Shown: one piece after another, positions 49,509-57,167 of the stretch
How the letters are laid out: every line of letters starts with the position of its first letter
Numbering within the stretch: position 1 is the stretch's first letter
DNA from: Nonomuraea dietziae
GTDB taxonomy: Bacteria > Actinomycetota > Actinomycetes > Streptosporangiales > Streptosporangiaceae
Length of the DNA stretch: 64,000 nucleotides
NCBI RefSeq assembly: GCF_014195505.1
Contig: NZ_JACIBV010000001.1
Span: 1,240,001 to 1,304,000 of the forward strand
Direction: 5' to 3'
Program-made: the position numbers and the translations under genes
Notes under the pieces: model-generated
What the model was told of the DNA's origin: nothing
Database searches by the model: none
The model's input: only the letters and a program-made list of their open reading frames with translations

Positions 49509-50099
49509 ATGATCACAGTGCGAGCGGCAGCCGTTCTGATCGCGGGCACCCTGCTGGTGACCGCCTGCGGCACCATGGCTCCAGGTGAGGCCGCAGCCCC
49601 CATGCGCGACGACGCGCCGTCGGCGGCCGCCCCGGCCTCCACCCCTCCCTCCACGCCGGCCGTTTCGGACGCCCCTGTGGCGACGGCGGCCGTCCCCTCA
49701 GCCCTCGACTTCTCGGCAACGACGCTGAAAGGGCAGCGCTTCGACGGCGCGAGCCTGGCGGGCAAGCCCGTGGTCTTCTGGTTCTGGGCGCCGTGGTGCC
49801 CCAAGTGCCGTTCGGAGGCGCCCGCCGTCAAGGCCGCCGCCGCCGACTACGACCAGGTCGCGTTCGTCGGCGTGGCCGGGTTGGACACCGAGGCGGCCAT
49901 GCGGGAGTTCGTCCAGGGCACCGGCACAGGCGAGGTCACCCACCTGGCGGACGCCAAGGGCGCGGTGTGGACGAAGCTCGGCGTCAGCGAGCAGTCCACC
50001 TTCGTGTTCATGAAGCCTGACGGCTCCACGACGAAGGCCACGGGCCCCCTCAGCCAGGGCGACCTGGACGGCCACGTGCAGCGACTCCTCGGCCGTTAG
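49509..50099 (+). CDS. Thioredoxin-like lipoprotein (TlpA/MPT53-like)
   Basis: A 196-residue exported lipoprotein: signal RAAAVLIAGTLLVTAC with lipid-bearing Cys20, a Pro/Ala/Ser-rich linker, and a thioredoxin-like domain with the active site WAPWCPKC (Cys97, Cys100). The linked next gene encodes a CcdA-type membrane electron carrier. By analogy to mycobacterial MPT53 and its CcdA partner, it oxidises or isomerises disulfides in secreted proteins; the direction of the reaction here is inferred. Confidence 0.92.
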   Translation: MITVRAAAVLIAGTLLVTACGTMAPGEAAAPMRDDAPSAAAPASTPPSTPAVSDAPVATAAVPSALDFSATTLKGQRFDGASLAGKPVVFWFWAPWCPKCRSEAPAVKAAAADYDQVAFVGVAGLDTEAAMREFVQGTGTGEVTHLADAKGAVWTKLGVSEQSTFVFMKPDGSTTKATGPLSQGDLDGHVQRLLGR

Positions 50100-50108
50100 G
50101 CGCGCGAC

Positions 50109-50963
50109 ATGCAGGCATCCGAGCTTCCGCTGGCCCTGGCGTTCGCCGCCGGCACGGTGGCCGCCTTCAACCCGTGCGGTTTCGCGATGCTGCCGGCCTA
50201 TCTCGCCCTGCTGGTCGCCGACGGCGGAACGGCGCGCGGCGGGCCCTTCACCAGGGCGCTGAGCCTGTCGGCCGCCATGACCGCAGGGTTCGTCACGGTC
50301 TTCGGCCTGTTCGGGCTGCTGATCACGGCGCTGGCGGTGTCGGTCGGCCGCTACCTGCCCTGGGTGACGCTCGCCGTCGGAGCGCTCCTGATCGGGCTGG
50401 GCCTCTGGTTGCTGACAGGGCGCGAGCTGCTGCTGCGCCTGCCCGGCCTGGGCACGGGCCGCCCCACCACCTCACCCCTGTCCCTGTACGTCTATGGCGT
50501 GTCGTACGCGGTCGCCTCCCTGTCATGCACGGTCGGGCCGTTCCTCGCGGTCACCTCGGCCTCCCTGTCGGGGGCCGGGGTGCCGGGCGGCGTGGCGGCC
50601 TTCGTCGCCTACGCGCTGGGCATGGGCGTGGTGGTCGGCGTGCTGTCCATGGCGGTGGCGCTGGCCAGGGCGGCCGCGGTGGCCAGACTTCGGCGGCTGC
50701 TGCCGTACGTGTCGAGAGCGAGCGGCGCCCTGCTCGTGGCGGCCGGGCTGTACGTCATGTACTACGGCTGGTACGAGCGGCGCGTCTTCGCCGGGGGAAC
50801 GGCAGACGACCCGGTCGTCGGCGCCGCGACAGCCGTCCAGGGGGTGCTCGCGGGGTGGGTGGCGGCTCTCGGCGCCGGCTGGGTCGCGGTCGGCGTCGCC
50901 CTGCTCGCCGTCGGTGCGCTCGCGCTGCGCGGGGTACGGCGGCGCGCCCGTTCCACCCGCTGA
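50109..50963 (+). CDS. CcdA-like cytochrome c biogenesis/thiol-transfer membrane protein
   Basis: A 284-residue protein with six main helices plus a C-terminal pair. The conserved redox Cys are Cys23 (AFNPCGFAMLP) in helix 1 and Cys140 (ASLSCTVGPF) in helix 4, arranged as in DsbD-beta/CcdA. It carries electrons from cytoplasmic thioredoxin outward, likely to the lipoprotein encoded nine bases upstream. No ATG-coupled overlap, but the genes are clearly one operon. Confidence 0.92.
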   Translation: MQASELPLALAFAAGTVAAFNPCGFAMLPAYLALLVADGGTARGGPFTRALSLSAAMTAGFVTVFGLFGLLITALAVSVGRYLPWVTLAVGALLIGLGLWLLTGRELLLRLPGLGTGRPTTSPLSLYVYGVSYAVASLSCTVGPFLAVTSASLSGAGVPGGVAAFVAYALGMGVVVGVLSMAVALARAAAVARLRRLLPYVSRASGALLVAAGLYVMYYGWYERRVFAGGTADDPVVGAATAVQGVLAGWVAALGAGWVAVGVALLAVGALALRGVRRRARSTR

Positions 50964-50993
50964 GCCCCGGCTTCTAGGGCGCTCAGGCGGGGA

Positions 50994-51869
50994 TCACGGC
51001 GACTGCGGCAGCTTCCTGCCGGAGCCTCTCCTGCCGGCGGGCGCGGACGGCGGCGGCACGACGGGCCCGATGTCCCCGTCGGGCGCCACGTCGAGATCGA
51101 CGATGACGGGGGCGTGGTCGCTGGGCCCCGTGCCCTTGCGCGCGTGCCGATCGACCCATGCCGCCCGCACCCTGTCGGCCACCGGGCCCGAGGCCAGCAC
51201 CAGGTCGATCCGCATGCCGAGGTCCTTGTGGAACATGCCGGCCCGGTAGTCCCAGTAGGTGAACACCCGCTCGGCCGGCCAGCGCTCCCTCACGACGTCG
51301 CGCAGGCCGAGCGCCTCCAGCTCGGCCAGGGCCGCCCGCTCCCTCGGGGTCACGTGGGTCTGGCCGATGTAGGCGTCGGGATCGAAGACGTCCGCGTCGG
51401 CGGGGGCGATGTTCACGTCCCCGCACACGAGCGCGCTCTCCGGACCCGCGCTCACCACGTCACGCAGCGCGGCCAGCCAGGCGAGCTTGTAGTGGTAGTG
51501 GTCGGAGTCGGGCGTGCGCCCGTTCGGCACGTACACCGAGTGGACCCTGACCCCGCCGCACGTCGCGGCCACCGCCCGCGCCTCGGGATGGGGGAACCCC
51601 GGCGCGTCCGCGAGCCCCTTCACCACGTCGTCGAGCCCGACCCTGGAAAGGAGCGCCACCCCGTTCCACTGCACCTCGCCGTGGAGGGCGACCTCGTAGC
51701 CCCTGCGCCCGAGCTCCTGTCCGAGCAGCTCGGTGAACGCCTGGTCGGCCAGCTTGGTCTCCTGCAGGCACAGGACGTCGGGCTGCCGCTCGTCGAGCCA
51801 CGGCAGCAGCCGCGGCATCCGCTGCTTGACCGAGTTCACGTTCCAGGTCGCTACCCGCACCAGCCCCAC
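50994..51869 (-). CDS. xthA: Exodeoxyribonuclease III (AP endonuclease)
   Basis: A 291-residue EEP nuclease. It has RVATWNVNSVKQRMPRLLPWL (metal-binding Asn at the start), LCLQETKLAD (Glu metal ligand), VYVPNGRTPDSDHYHYKLAW, CGDVNIAP (catalytic Asp-x-Asn) and PSDHAPVIVDL at the end (Asp-His). All hallmark residues are present. It cuts DNA at abasic sites during base excision repair, a step downstream of glycosylases such as the AlkA-like enzyme at 13832. The C-terminal about 30 residues are an extra Pro/Arg-rich tail. Confidence 0.92.
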   Translation of the reverse strand: MGLVRVATWNVNSVKQRMPRLLPWLDERQPDVLCLQETKLADQAFTELLGQELGRRGYEVALHGEVQWNGVALLSRVGLDDVVKGLADAPGFPHPEARAVAATCGGVRVHSVYVPNGRTPDSDHYHYKLAWLAALRDVVSAGPESALVCGDVNIAPADADVFDPDAYIGQTHVTPRERAALAELEALGLRDVVRERWPAERVFTYWDYRAGMFHKDLGMRIDLVLASGPVADRVRAAWVDRHARKGTGPSDHAPVIVDLDVAPDGDIGPVVPPPSAPAGRRGSGRKLPQSP

Positions 51870-52027
51870 AATAGCCGCAGGCCGATCGGAGCGGTGGAGC
51901 CACGGCCCAGGCCGACCGAGACCTCCCGGGGGCTCCGGTCGCTCCCGAGTGGCCGGGACCGCCGTCCCCTCCCGGGCATACGATCACTGACGCACCCACC
52001 ACGGCTCTCCAGACGGAATGCGGTCAC

Positions 52028-52594
52028 ATGAGGCGCGTCAGAGCAAGGCCCGCGGCGATCGTCGCGGGAGTCGTGGCGATCGCCGCGTTCGTGGGCTGGC
52101 AGGAGTCGTGGCGGTTCTGGCCACGGCCGCCCCACGTCGACGGCGCGCTCGCCGCGACGGCCCTCCCGAGCATCGACAGGCACCTGGAGACCTCGCCGGA
52201 GCTCACCTGGAAGACCATCCCCGGCGAACTGGGGCCACGCTGGTTCTGCACCGAGAGCGTGATCGAGACCACGCGGGCCGGCTCCTCCACGCGGATCGGC
52301 CTCGTGGCCGCCTGCGGGGAGTACGCCAGGCGCGGCGGCGACCTGCTGATGGGCGGCGGCCGATCGGGCCCCCTCGTCGTGACGCTCGACGGCGGAAAGG
52401 TGACCGGCGTCGAGCAGCCCGCCGACGGCGCGGCTTTCGCGCCCTCGGTGGGCCGGATGCTCTCCGAGAGGGGCGCCGCCGAGTACTGGCGCCGTTCTCG
52501 TCTGCGCAGCGACGACCTGGCCTCCCCTGAGGACGAGGCCCGCCGCACGTTCGGCCTGCCGTCGGGCACCCGGGCCGGGCCCTTTACAATGTAG
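52028..52594 (+). CDS. Exported or membrane-anchored hypothetical protein
   Basis: A 188-residue protein starting MRRVRARPAAIVAGVVAIAAFVGW, an Arg-rich N terminus and one hydrophobic helix that works as a signal anchor. The outer part has two Cys (RWFCTES and VAACGEYA) and a LVVTLDGGKVTGVEQPADGA strand pair. I do not recognise the family. It lies alone between XthA (divergent) and the convergent CGNR gene. Its function is unknown. Confidence 0.75.
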   Translation: MRRVRARPAAIVAGVVAIAAFVGWQESWRFWPRPPHVDGALAATALPSIDRHLETSPELTWKTIPGELGPRWFCTESVIETTRAGSSTRIGLVAACGEYARRGGDLLMGGGRSGPLVVTLDGGKVTGVEQPADGAAFAPSVGRMLSERGAAEYWRRSRLRSDDLASPEDEARRTFGLPSGTRAGPFTM

Positions 52595-52606
52595 ATCAGC
52601 TACCGT

Positions 52607-52625
52607 CCCCCTCTTCCCGAGGGGG
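52607..52625. terminator. Terminator between convergent genes
   Basis: CCCCCTC (52607-52613) pairs with GAGGGGG (52619-52625) around TTCCC, 12 bases after the stop of the hypothetical protein. Confidence 0.75.
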
Positions 52626-52688
52626 CCCTTCGCCTTCACCCCCGCGCCAGGCGCGGGAACGGGCGGGGTCGGCCGCGCCGAGGAGGCG

Positions 52689-53291
52689 TCACGGATCGGC
52701 TGCCTGCCGGGCGCGGAGAGCCCGGAGCTTGTGGCGGTTGCCGCAGCGCTCCATCGCGCACCAGCGCCGGGCGCCGGGACGGGACGTGTCGGCGAACACC
52801 AACGGGCAGTCGTCGCTCGCGCACTCGCGGATGCGCGCGGCGAACGGCCCGGACAGCAGCTCGATCATCTCCCGCGCCAGCGTCGACAACGCCTGCGTCG
52901 CCCGCACCGGCGACGCCCAGCCCGCGGCCGTGCCGTCGGCGGCCAGCTCGGGGACCAGCGGCGCCACGGCCGCGGCCCTGTTGATGGTCGCGACCGCTTC
53001 GGCGGGGAGGGTGCGACGCGCGGCCTGGGCGTGCGCCGCGTCCCAGATCGCCTGGCGGAGGGCCTTGGCCGCGGTCAGCTCGCGGGCCGTCACGGGGGTC
53101 GTCATGACCGCGGCCAGCGGTGGCTGGGCCAGCCATTCGCCGAGGTCGGCAGGCTCGTGGAGGGTCTCGAACACCGCGTACCTGCCCTCGCCGCCCGTGT
53201 GGGCGAAGTCCAGGCAGACGGCGCCGGCGTCGAACCTGAACGACCCGCCCCTGGGATCGCGCAGCACCCGTCCGATTGCGCTCGCTCGCAT
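52689..53291 (-). CDS. ABATE/CGNR zinc-finger transcription regulator
   Basis: A 200-residue protein of the 'CGNR' family: an N-terminal ABATE stress-sensing domain (CLDFAHTGGEGRYAVFETL) and a C-terminal zinc-finger with Cys157, Cys162, Cys178 and Cys183 (ending RRWCAMERCGNRHKLR). Such proteins are predicted single-domain DNA binders. It is divergent from a RidA gene, with two matching inverted repeats between, and so is its likely regulator. The start ATG lies right at the first operator. Confidence 0.92.
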   Translation of the reverse strand: MRASAIGRVLRDPRGGSFRFDAGAVCLDFAHTGGEGRYAVFETLHEPADLGEWLAQPPLAAVMTTPVTARELTAAKALRQAIWDAAHAQAARRTLPAEAVATINRAAAVAPLVPELAADGTAAGWASPVRATQALSTLAREMIELLSGPFAARIRECASDDCPLVFADTSRPGARRWCAMERCGNRHKLRALRARQAADP

Positions 53292-53312
53292 GAAACCACT
53301 ATAACTGGTGTC
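53292..53312. promoter_or_regulatory. CGNR operator 1
   Basis: GAAACCA (53292-53298), CTATAAC and TGGTGTC (53306-53312): an inverted repeat of 7-base arms with one mismatch and an A/T-rich centre. It abuts the CGNR start codon. Confidence 0.8.
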
Positions 53313-53316
53313 AGAC

Positions 53317-53337
53317 GAAACCGCTTTAAATGGTTTC
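53317..53337. promoter_or_regulatory. CGNR operator 2
   Basis: GAAACCG (53317-53323), CTTTAAA and TGGTTTC (53331-53337): the same architecture as operator 1, centre 25 bp away, 20 bases upstream of the RidA ATG. The shared form is GAAACCN-CTNTAAN-TGGTTTC. Confidence 0.8.
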
Positions 53338-53357
53338 ACCGTCGAAGGAGGCAGCAC

Positions 53358-53750
53358 ATGGGTGTACGGCACATCAACCCCGAGGGGCTCCATCGCAGCC
53401 CGGCTTTCAGCCAGGCCGTCGTGGTCGAACAGCCGACGAAGACGATCTACATCGGCGGGCAGAACGGCGTCGGCGCCGACGGTAAGGTCGTCGGTCCCAC
53501 GGTCGGCGAGCAGGCCAGGCAGGCGTTCCGCAACCTCGCGGCCATCCTGGACAGCGAGGGGGCCGGCCTGGCGAACATCGTGCACTGGCGCATCGCCGTG
53601 GTCGACGGCACCACCTTCGACGAGGGTGTGGCCGCCTTCCAGGAGGTGTGGAACCGGGCCGACCCGCCCCCGGCCATCACGGTCCACGTCGTGGCCGGCT
53701 TGGCCGGCCCCGAGGTCCTCGTCGAGATCGACGCCGTCGCCGTCGTGTGA
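53358..53750 (+). CDS. RidA family protein (second of two)
   Basis: A 130-residue YjgF/RidA-like protein: INPEGLHRSPAFSQAVVVEQPTKTIYIGGQNGVGADG, QARQAFRNLAAILDSEGAGLANIVHWRIAVVDG and ITVHVVAGLAGPEVLVEIDAVAVV. The canonical RidA Arg (RxTVxV) is replaced by a Thr-Val-His-Val stretch, so deaminase activity is not assured. An AAGGAGG ribosome site precedes ATG 53358. This and the protein at 24820 are distant paralogues, each under its own divergent repressor. Confidence 0.9.
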   Translation: MGVRHINPEGLHRSPAFSQAVVVEQPTKTIYIGGQNGVGADGKVVGPTVGEQARQAFRNLAAILDSEGAGLANIVHWRIAVVDGTTFDEGVAAFQEVWNRADPPPAITVHVVAGLAGPEVLVEIDAVAVV

Positions 53751-53904
53751 CTCCCCTACCCGGTTGTCCTGTCAGGTCGCACCCGGCGTCAAGGCGGCCG
53801 GCATGGCGGCGACAATCGCCGGGGCGGGCCCATGCGACGCCCGCCCGAGCCTCCGCGTCCGCTACGGTGCCGAGCATCCGCTCACCACCTGACGAGGAAT
53901 GCCC

Positions 53905-54264
53905 ATGCCCCAGATCACCGTCGAGTACTCCGCGGCGCTGGACGACGCGTTCGAGCGCCGCGCCTTCGCGCTCGCCGTCCACACGACTGCCGGCGCGCTC
54001 ATCGACTCCGACCTCGACAGCTTCAAGACGCGCTTCCACCGGATCGACGAGGGCGTCATCGGTGACGGGGCGGCCTCCCATGCCATGATCCACGTGGAGG
54101 TGGCGATCCTGCCCGGCCGCAGCGAGGAGACCAGGAGGCTGCTGGGCCAGACCGTTCTCGACCTGGCCGTCCGGCATCGCAAGGACGTCGCGGAGACCGT
54201 CCAGACGACGGTGGAGGTCCGCGAGCTCACCGCCGGCCACTATCACAAGCACGTCTCTCCCTGA
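53905..54264 (+). CDS. 5-carboxymethyl-2-hydroxymuconate isomerase-like tautomerase
   Basis: A 119-residue small protein of the CHMI family: MPQITVEYSAAL (Pro1 after Met removal is the catalytic base), ALIDSDLDSFKTRFHRIDEGVIGD and AMIHVEVAILPGRSEETRRLLGQTVLDL. The second ATG (53905) is preferred over 53899 since it leaves Pro as the N-terminal residue. Family members isomerise enol/keto intermediates in homoprotocatechuate breakdown. No other genes of that pathway are nearby, so the present role may differ. Confidence 0.88.
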   Translation: MPQITVEYSAALDDAFERRAFALAVHTTAGALIDSDLDSFKTRFHRIDEGVIGDGAASHAMIHVEVAILPGRSEETRRLLGQTVLDLAVRHRKDVAETVQTTVEVRELTAGHYHKHVSP

Positions 54265-54350
54265 GGCGGGCCGCTCCCTGAGGTGGAGGGAACCGCTCGC
54301 GCCCGGATCGGCAACAACGGGTGACCCGATCCAGAGCCGAGAGGCCGAGA

Positions 54351-54950
54351 ATGAGTGAAACGAGCGGGCCCGAGGGCGATGACGCCTCAGTCATCGCCAG
54401 GTCCCTGCACGAGCCAGAGGCCTTCGCCGAGGTCTTCCGCCGGCACGCGCCGGACATCACCCGCTATGTCACCCGCAGGCTGGGCGAGGACGCTGCCGAC
54501 GACGTGGCGGCGGAGACCTTCCTCGCGGCCTTCAGGCAGCGGAACTCCTACGACCTGGCGCGCCCGAACGCGCGGCCGTGGCTGTACGGGATCGCGACCA
54601 ACCTGATGAGCCGGCACGTGCGCGCCGAGGTGCGCCAGCTGCGCGTGGTGGAGCGCACCGGCGCCGACCCGGTGACGGCCTCGTTCGCCGAGCGCAGCGA
54701 CGAGCGGGTCAGCGCGGAGGCCGCCCGCCGCAGTCTGGCGGGCGCGCTGGCGGCCCTGCCCGAAGGGCAGCGCGACACGTTGCTGCTGGTGGCGTGGGCG
54801 GGCCTGAGCTATCCCGAGACGGCCGAGGCCCTGGGCGTCCGCCTCGGTACGGTGCGCTCGCGCGTCAACCGCGCCCGACTCAGACTCCGCAAGGCGCTCG
54901 GCGCGTACGACCCGATGGCCACCGTCAGTGAGGAGCCGGTCTATGAATGA
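54351..54950 (+). CDS. ECF RNA polymerase sigma factor
   Basis: A 199-residue sigma factor with region 2 (EAFAEVFRRHAPDITRYVTRRLGEDAADDVAAETFLAAFRQR) and region 4 (LAALPEGQRDTLLLVAWAGLSYPETAEALGVRLGTVRSRVNRARLRLRKAL). It overlaps the next gene (ATGAATGA), which encodes a membrane protein that probably acts as its controller. The ATG at 54351 is the start of the conserved part; upstream in-frame sequence lacks a ribosome site. Confidence 0.94.
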   Translation: MSETSGPEGDDASVIARSLHEPEAFAEVFRRHAPDITRYVTRRLGEDAADDVAAETFLAAFRQRNSYDLARPNARPWLYGIATNLMSRHVRAEVRQLRVVERTGADPVTASFAERSDERVSAEAARRSLAGALAALPEGQRDTLLLVAWAGLSYPETAEALGVRLGTVRSRVNRARLRLRKALGAYDPMATVSEEPVYE

Positions 54951-55974
54951 GATGACCCAGCTGGAGAGGTTCCGCTCGGAGATCCCGCGTCCCGGCCTGG
55001 ACGACCTCCGTGGTCAGCAGGACCGGTTGCTGGCGGCCATCGCCGATCCGACCCCGAAGGGCCCCGCGCGGAGACCGCGCGTCCCCGGCAGGCTCAGGCT
55101 CGGACTCGCGGCGGGGCTGGTCGCCGTCGCGGCGAGCGCGGCGGCCGTGGCCGTCCTCACGCCCGGAGCGAGCGCGCCAACGGTGATCCACACCATGCCC
55201 GCGAGCGCGGAGGAGGTGCTCACCACGGCCGCGAGGCGGGTGGAGGAGTTTCCCGAGCTGCGCCCGAGGCCCGGGCAGTTCCTGGTCTTCGAGTCGCGGA
55301 CGATGGATCCCGCCGAGGTCAACGACGCCGCCGGCCATCACCGGTACCTGTCCCGCTCCGAGCGCAAGGTGTGGCTTCCCGTGGAGGGCGACTCGACGGG
55401 CGGCTTCATCGAGAGCCAGGCCCTCGATCCCCGGCCCTACCCCGGCTGGCCGATCCCCTCGCACGCCGTGGCGAGCCCGGGCCGCAGCGGGCCCGAGAAG
55501 CTCGCCGACTTCGACCAGCGCGCCGAGCACCTGCGCACCGACTACGCCTACCTGAGCCGCCTTCCCACGCAGCCCGAGCGGATGTACCGGCACCTCTACA
55601 CCGGGCTCGGCAGCGGCCCCGAGGCCGACGCCGAAGCGTGGAACCGGGTCGGCGGCATGCTCGCGGAGGCGTACCTGCCCAGGGCGCAGCGCGCCGCGCT
55701 GTTCAGGGCGGCGGCGGCCATCCGGGGGGTCACCACCGTCGACAGCGCCGTCGACGCGGCGGGCCGCACGGGGGTCGCGGCGGCGAGGGCCAACCCGGGG
55801 CGCGGCATCCAGGAGGAATACATCTTCGACCCCTCGACCTACCGTTACCTCGGCAGGCGCAGCGTCGTCTCGGACGCCGCCGCGGCCCAGGCGCCACTGG
55901 GCACCGTGCTGACCTCCTCCGCGCTGCTGAAGGTCACGGTCGCCGACCAGCCCCCGGAGGTGGCGGGACAATGA
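54943..55974 (+). CDS. CU044_5270 family membrane-anchored protein
   Basis: A 343-residue protein. The first about 50 residues are cytoplasmic (TQLERFRSEIPRPGLDDLRGQQDRLLAAI), then a single helix GLAAGLVAVAASAAAVAVLTPG, then a large outer domain (FLVFESRTMDP, RSERKVWLPVEGDSTGGF, YIFDPSTYRYLGRRSVV). It belongs to the CU044_5270 family, found immediately downstream of actinobacterial ECF sigma genes and thought to serve as an unconventional anti-sigma factor or sensor. It overlaps the sigma gene by eight bases. Confidence 0.9.
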   Translation: MNEMTQLERFRSEIPRPGLDDLRGQQDRLLAAIADPTPKGPARRPRVPGRLRLGLAAGLVAVAASAAAVAVLTPGASAPTVIHTMPASAEEVLTTAARRVEEFPELRPRPGQFLVFESRTMDPAEVNDAAGHHRYLSRSERKVWLPVEGDSTGGFIESQALDPRPYPGWPIPSHAVASPGRSGPEKLADFDQRAEHLRTDYAYLSRLPTQPERMYRHLYTGLGSGPEADAEAWNRVGGMLAEAYLPRAQRAALFRAAAAIRGVTTVDSAVDAAGRTGVAAARANPGRGIQEEYIFDPSTYRYLGRRSVVSDAAAAQAPLGTVLTSSALLKVTVADQPPEVAGQ

Positions 55975-56047
55975 GCCCGGGGAGGGCCGCGCGGACCGGA
56001 CGGCTCGCTGGCGATCCCTTCGGATACCGCATCGAGAGAGGACGGAC

Positions 56048-56984
56048 ATGTCGGTTCTCGGCACGCCCTGGGTCGCCGCCGCTGTGGCGCGGGTGATGCA
56101 GGGCCTGGCCGCCGTCACCCTCGACATGGTCGCCCGGCGCAGGGGGATGACGGTGCCGGAGTTCGCGGGGAACACGGACGACATCATGATCCCGACGTCG
56201 ATCGCGCCGGCGCGTGCGGTCGTCTACCGCCCTGCCGGCCAGGGCCCGTGCCCGCCGGTGCACGTCAACTTCCACGGCGGCGGGTTCGTCATGCGGGGGG
56301 TGCGGCTGGACGACCCGCTGTGCCGGTATCTGGCCGCCGAGGCCGAGGTGGTGGTGGTCAACGTCGACTACGTGGTCGCGCCGCAGCATCCGTTTCCCGC
56401 ACCGCCGTGCCAGGCCTTCGAGGTCGTCCGGTGGGTGGCCGAGCACGGCGCGGAGCACGGGTGGGACGGCGGGCGGTTGACGGTCGGGGGTCAGAGCGCC
56501 CGGCGGCGGGCTCGCCGCGGCGGTGGCGCGCCAGGCACTGGAGCAGGGCGGGCCGCCGATCGCCCTGCAGGTGCTGCACTACCCGCCCCTGGATCTGGCC
56601 ACGCCGGCCGGGGACAAGCGCTCGACCATCGACAAACCGATGCTGCGCCCGTGGATGGGCGAGGTCTTCGACAGCGCCTACGTGCCGCACCGGGATGCGC
56701 GCGCCGACCGCCTGGTCTCGCCCGCCAACCCGGCGGACACGGCCGACCTCACAGGGATCGCGCCCGCTCTGGTCCTCACCGCCGCATTCGACCGCCTCCG
56801 TGCGGAGGGCGAGCGGTACGCGCGGCGCCTGCGGCAGGCCGGCGCGCTGGTCGAGCACCGTGACGTGCCGCAGGCCGACCACGGCTACGACCTGAACGAC
56901 GCCGACAAGGCCCGCCAGACGTACGCGGTGATCGCCCGCCGCGTCAGGCAGGCCACGCAGCCCTCGACACCGGTCCCTGACTAG
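56048..56984 (+). pseudogene. Alpha/beta hydrolase (lipase/HSL-like) with a +1 frameshift
   Basis: The N-terminal part reads VHVNFHGGGFVMRGVRLDDPLCRYLA (the HGGG oxyanion motif of hormone-sensitive-lipase-like esterases), then WDGGRLTVGGQSA; the natural continuation GGGLAAAVARQALEQGG ... RDVPQADHGYDL is in the next frame. Removing one C from CCC near 56499-56501 restores GQSAGG, the nucleophile elbow, and a protein of about 312 residues with Ser, Asp and His in order. It may be a genuine recent mutation or a sequence error. Confidence 0.85.
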
Positions 56985-57016
56985 TGCGAACCGCCGAGGA
57001 CCGCACCAGGGCCTCC

Positions 57017-57046
57017 GGCTCTCGGACACCTCAGGTGCCGAGAGCC
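57017..57046. terminator. Terminator after the hydrolase
   Basis: GGCTCTCGG-A-CACCT (57017-57031) pairs with AGGTG-CCGAGAGCC (57033-57046), a 14-bp stem with one bulged A, 32 bases after the hydrolase stop and ahead of the convergent lyase gene's end. Confidence 0.8.
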
Positions 57047-57167
57047 TTGTCTCGGGCCCGGGGGGTGGAAGTCTCACCGGGCGTCGGTGAGGCGTCCGCC
57101 GACCGCGTCGCCGACCACGCCACGCGGCCCGTACGGCCACCGGCTGGGCGGTCTTCGGCAGGCGTCG

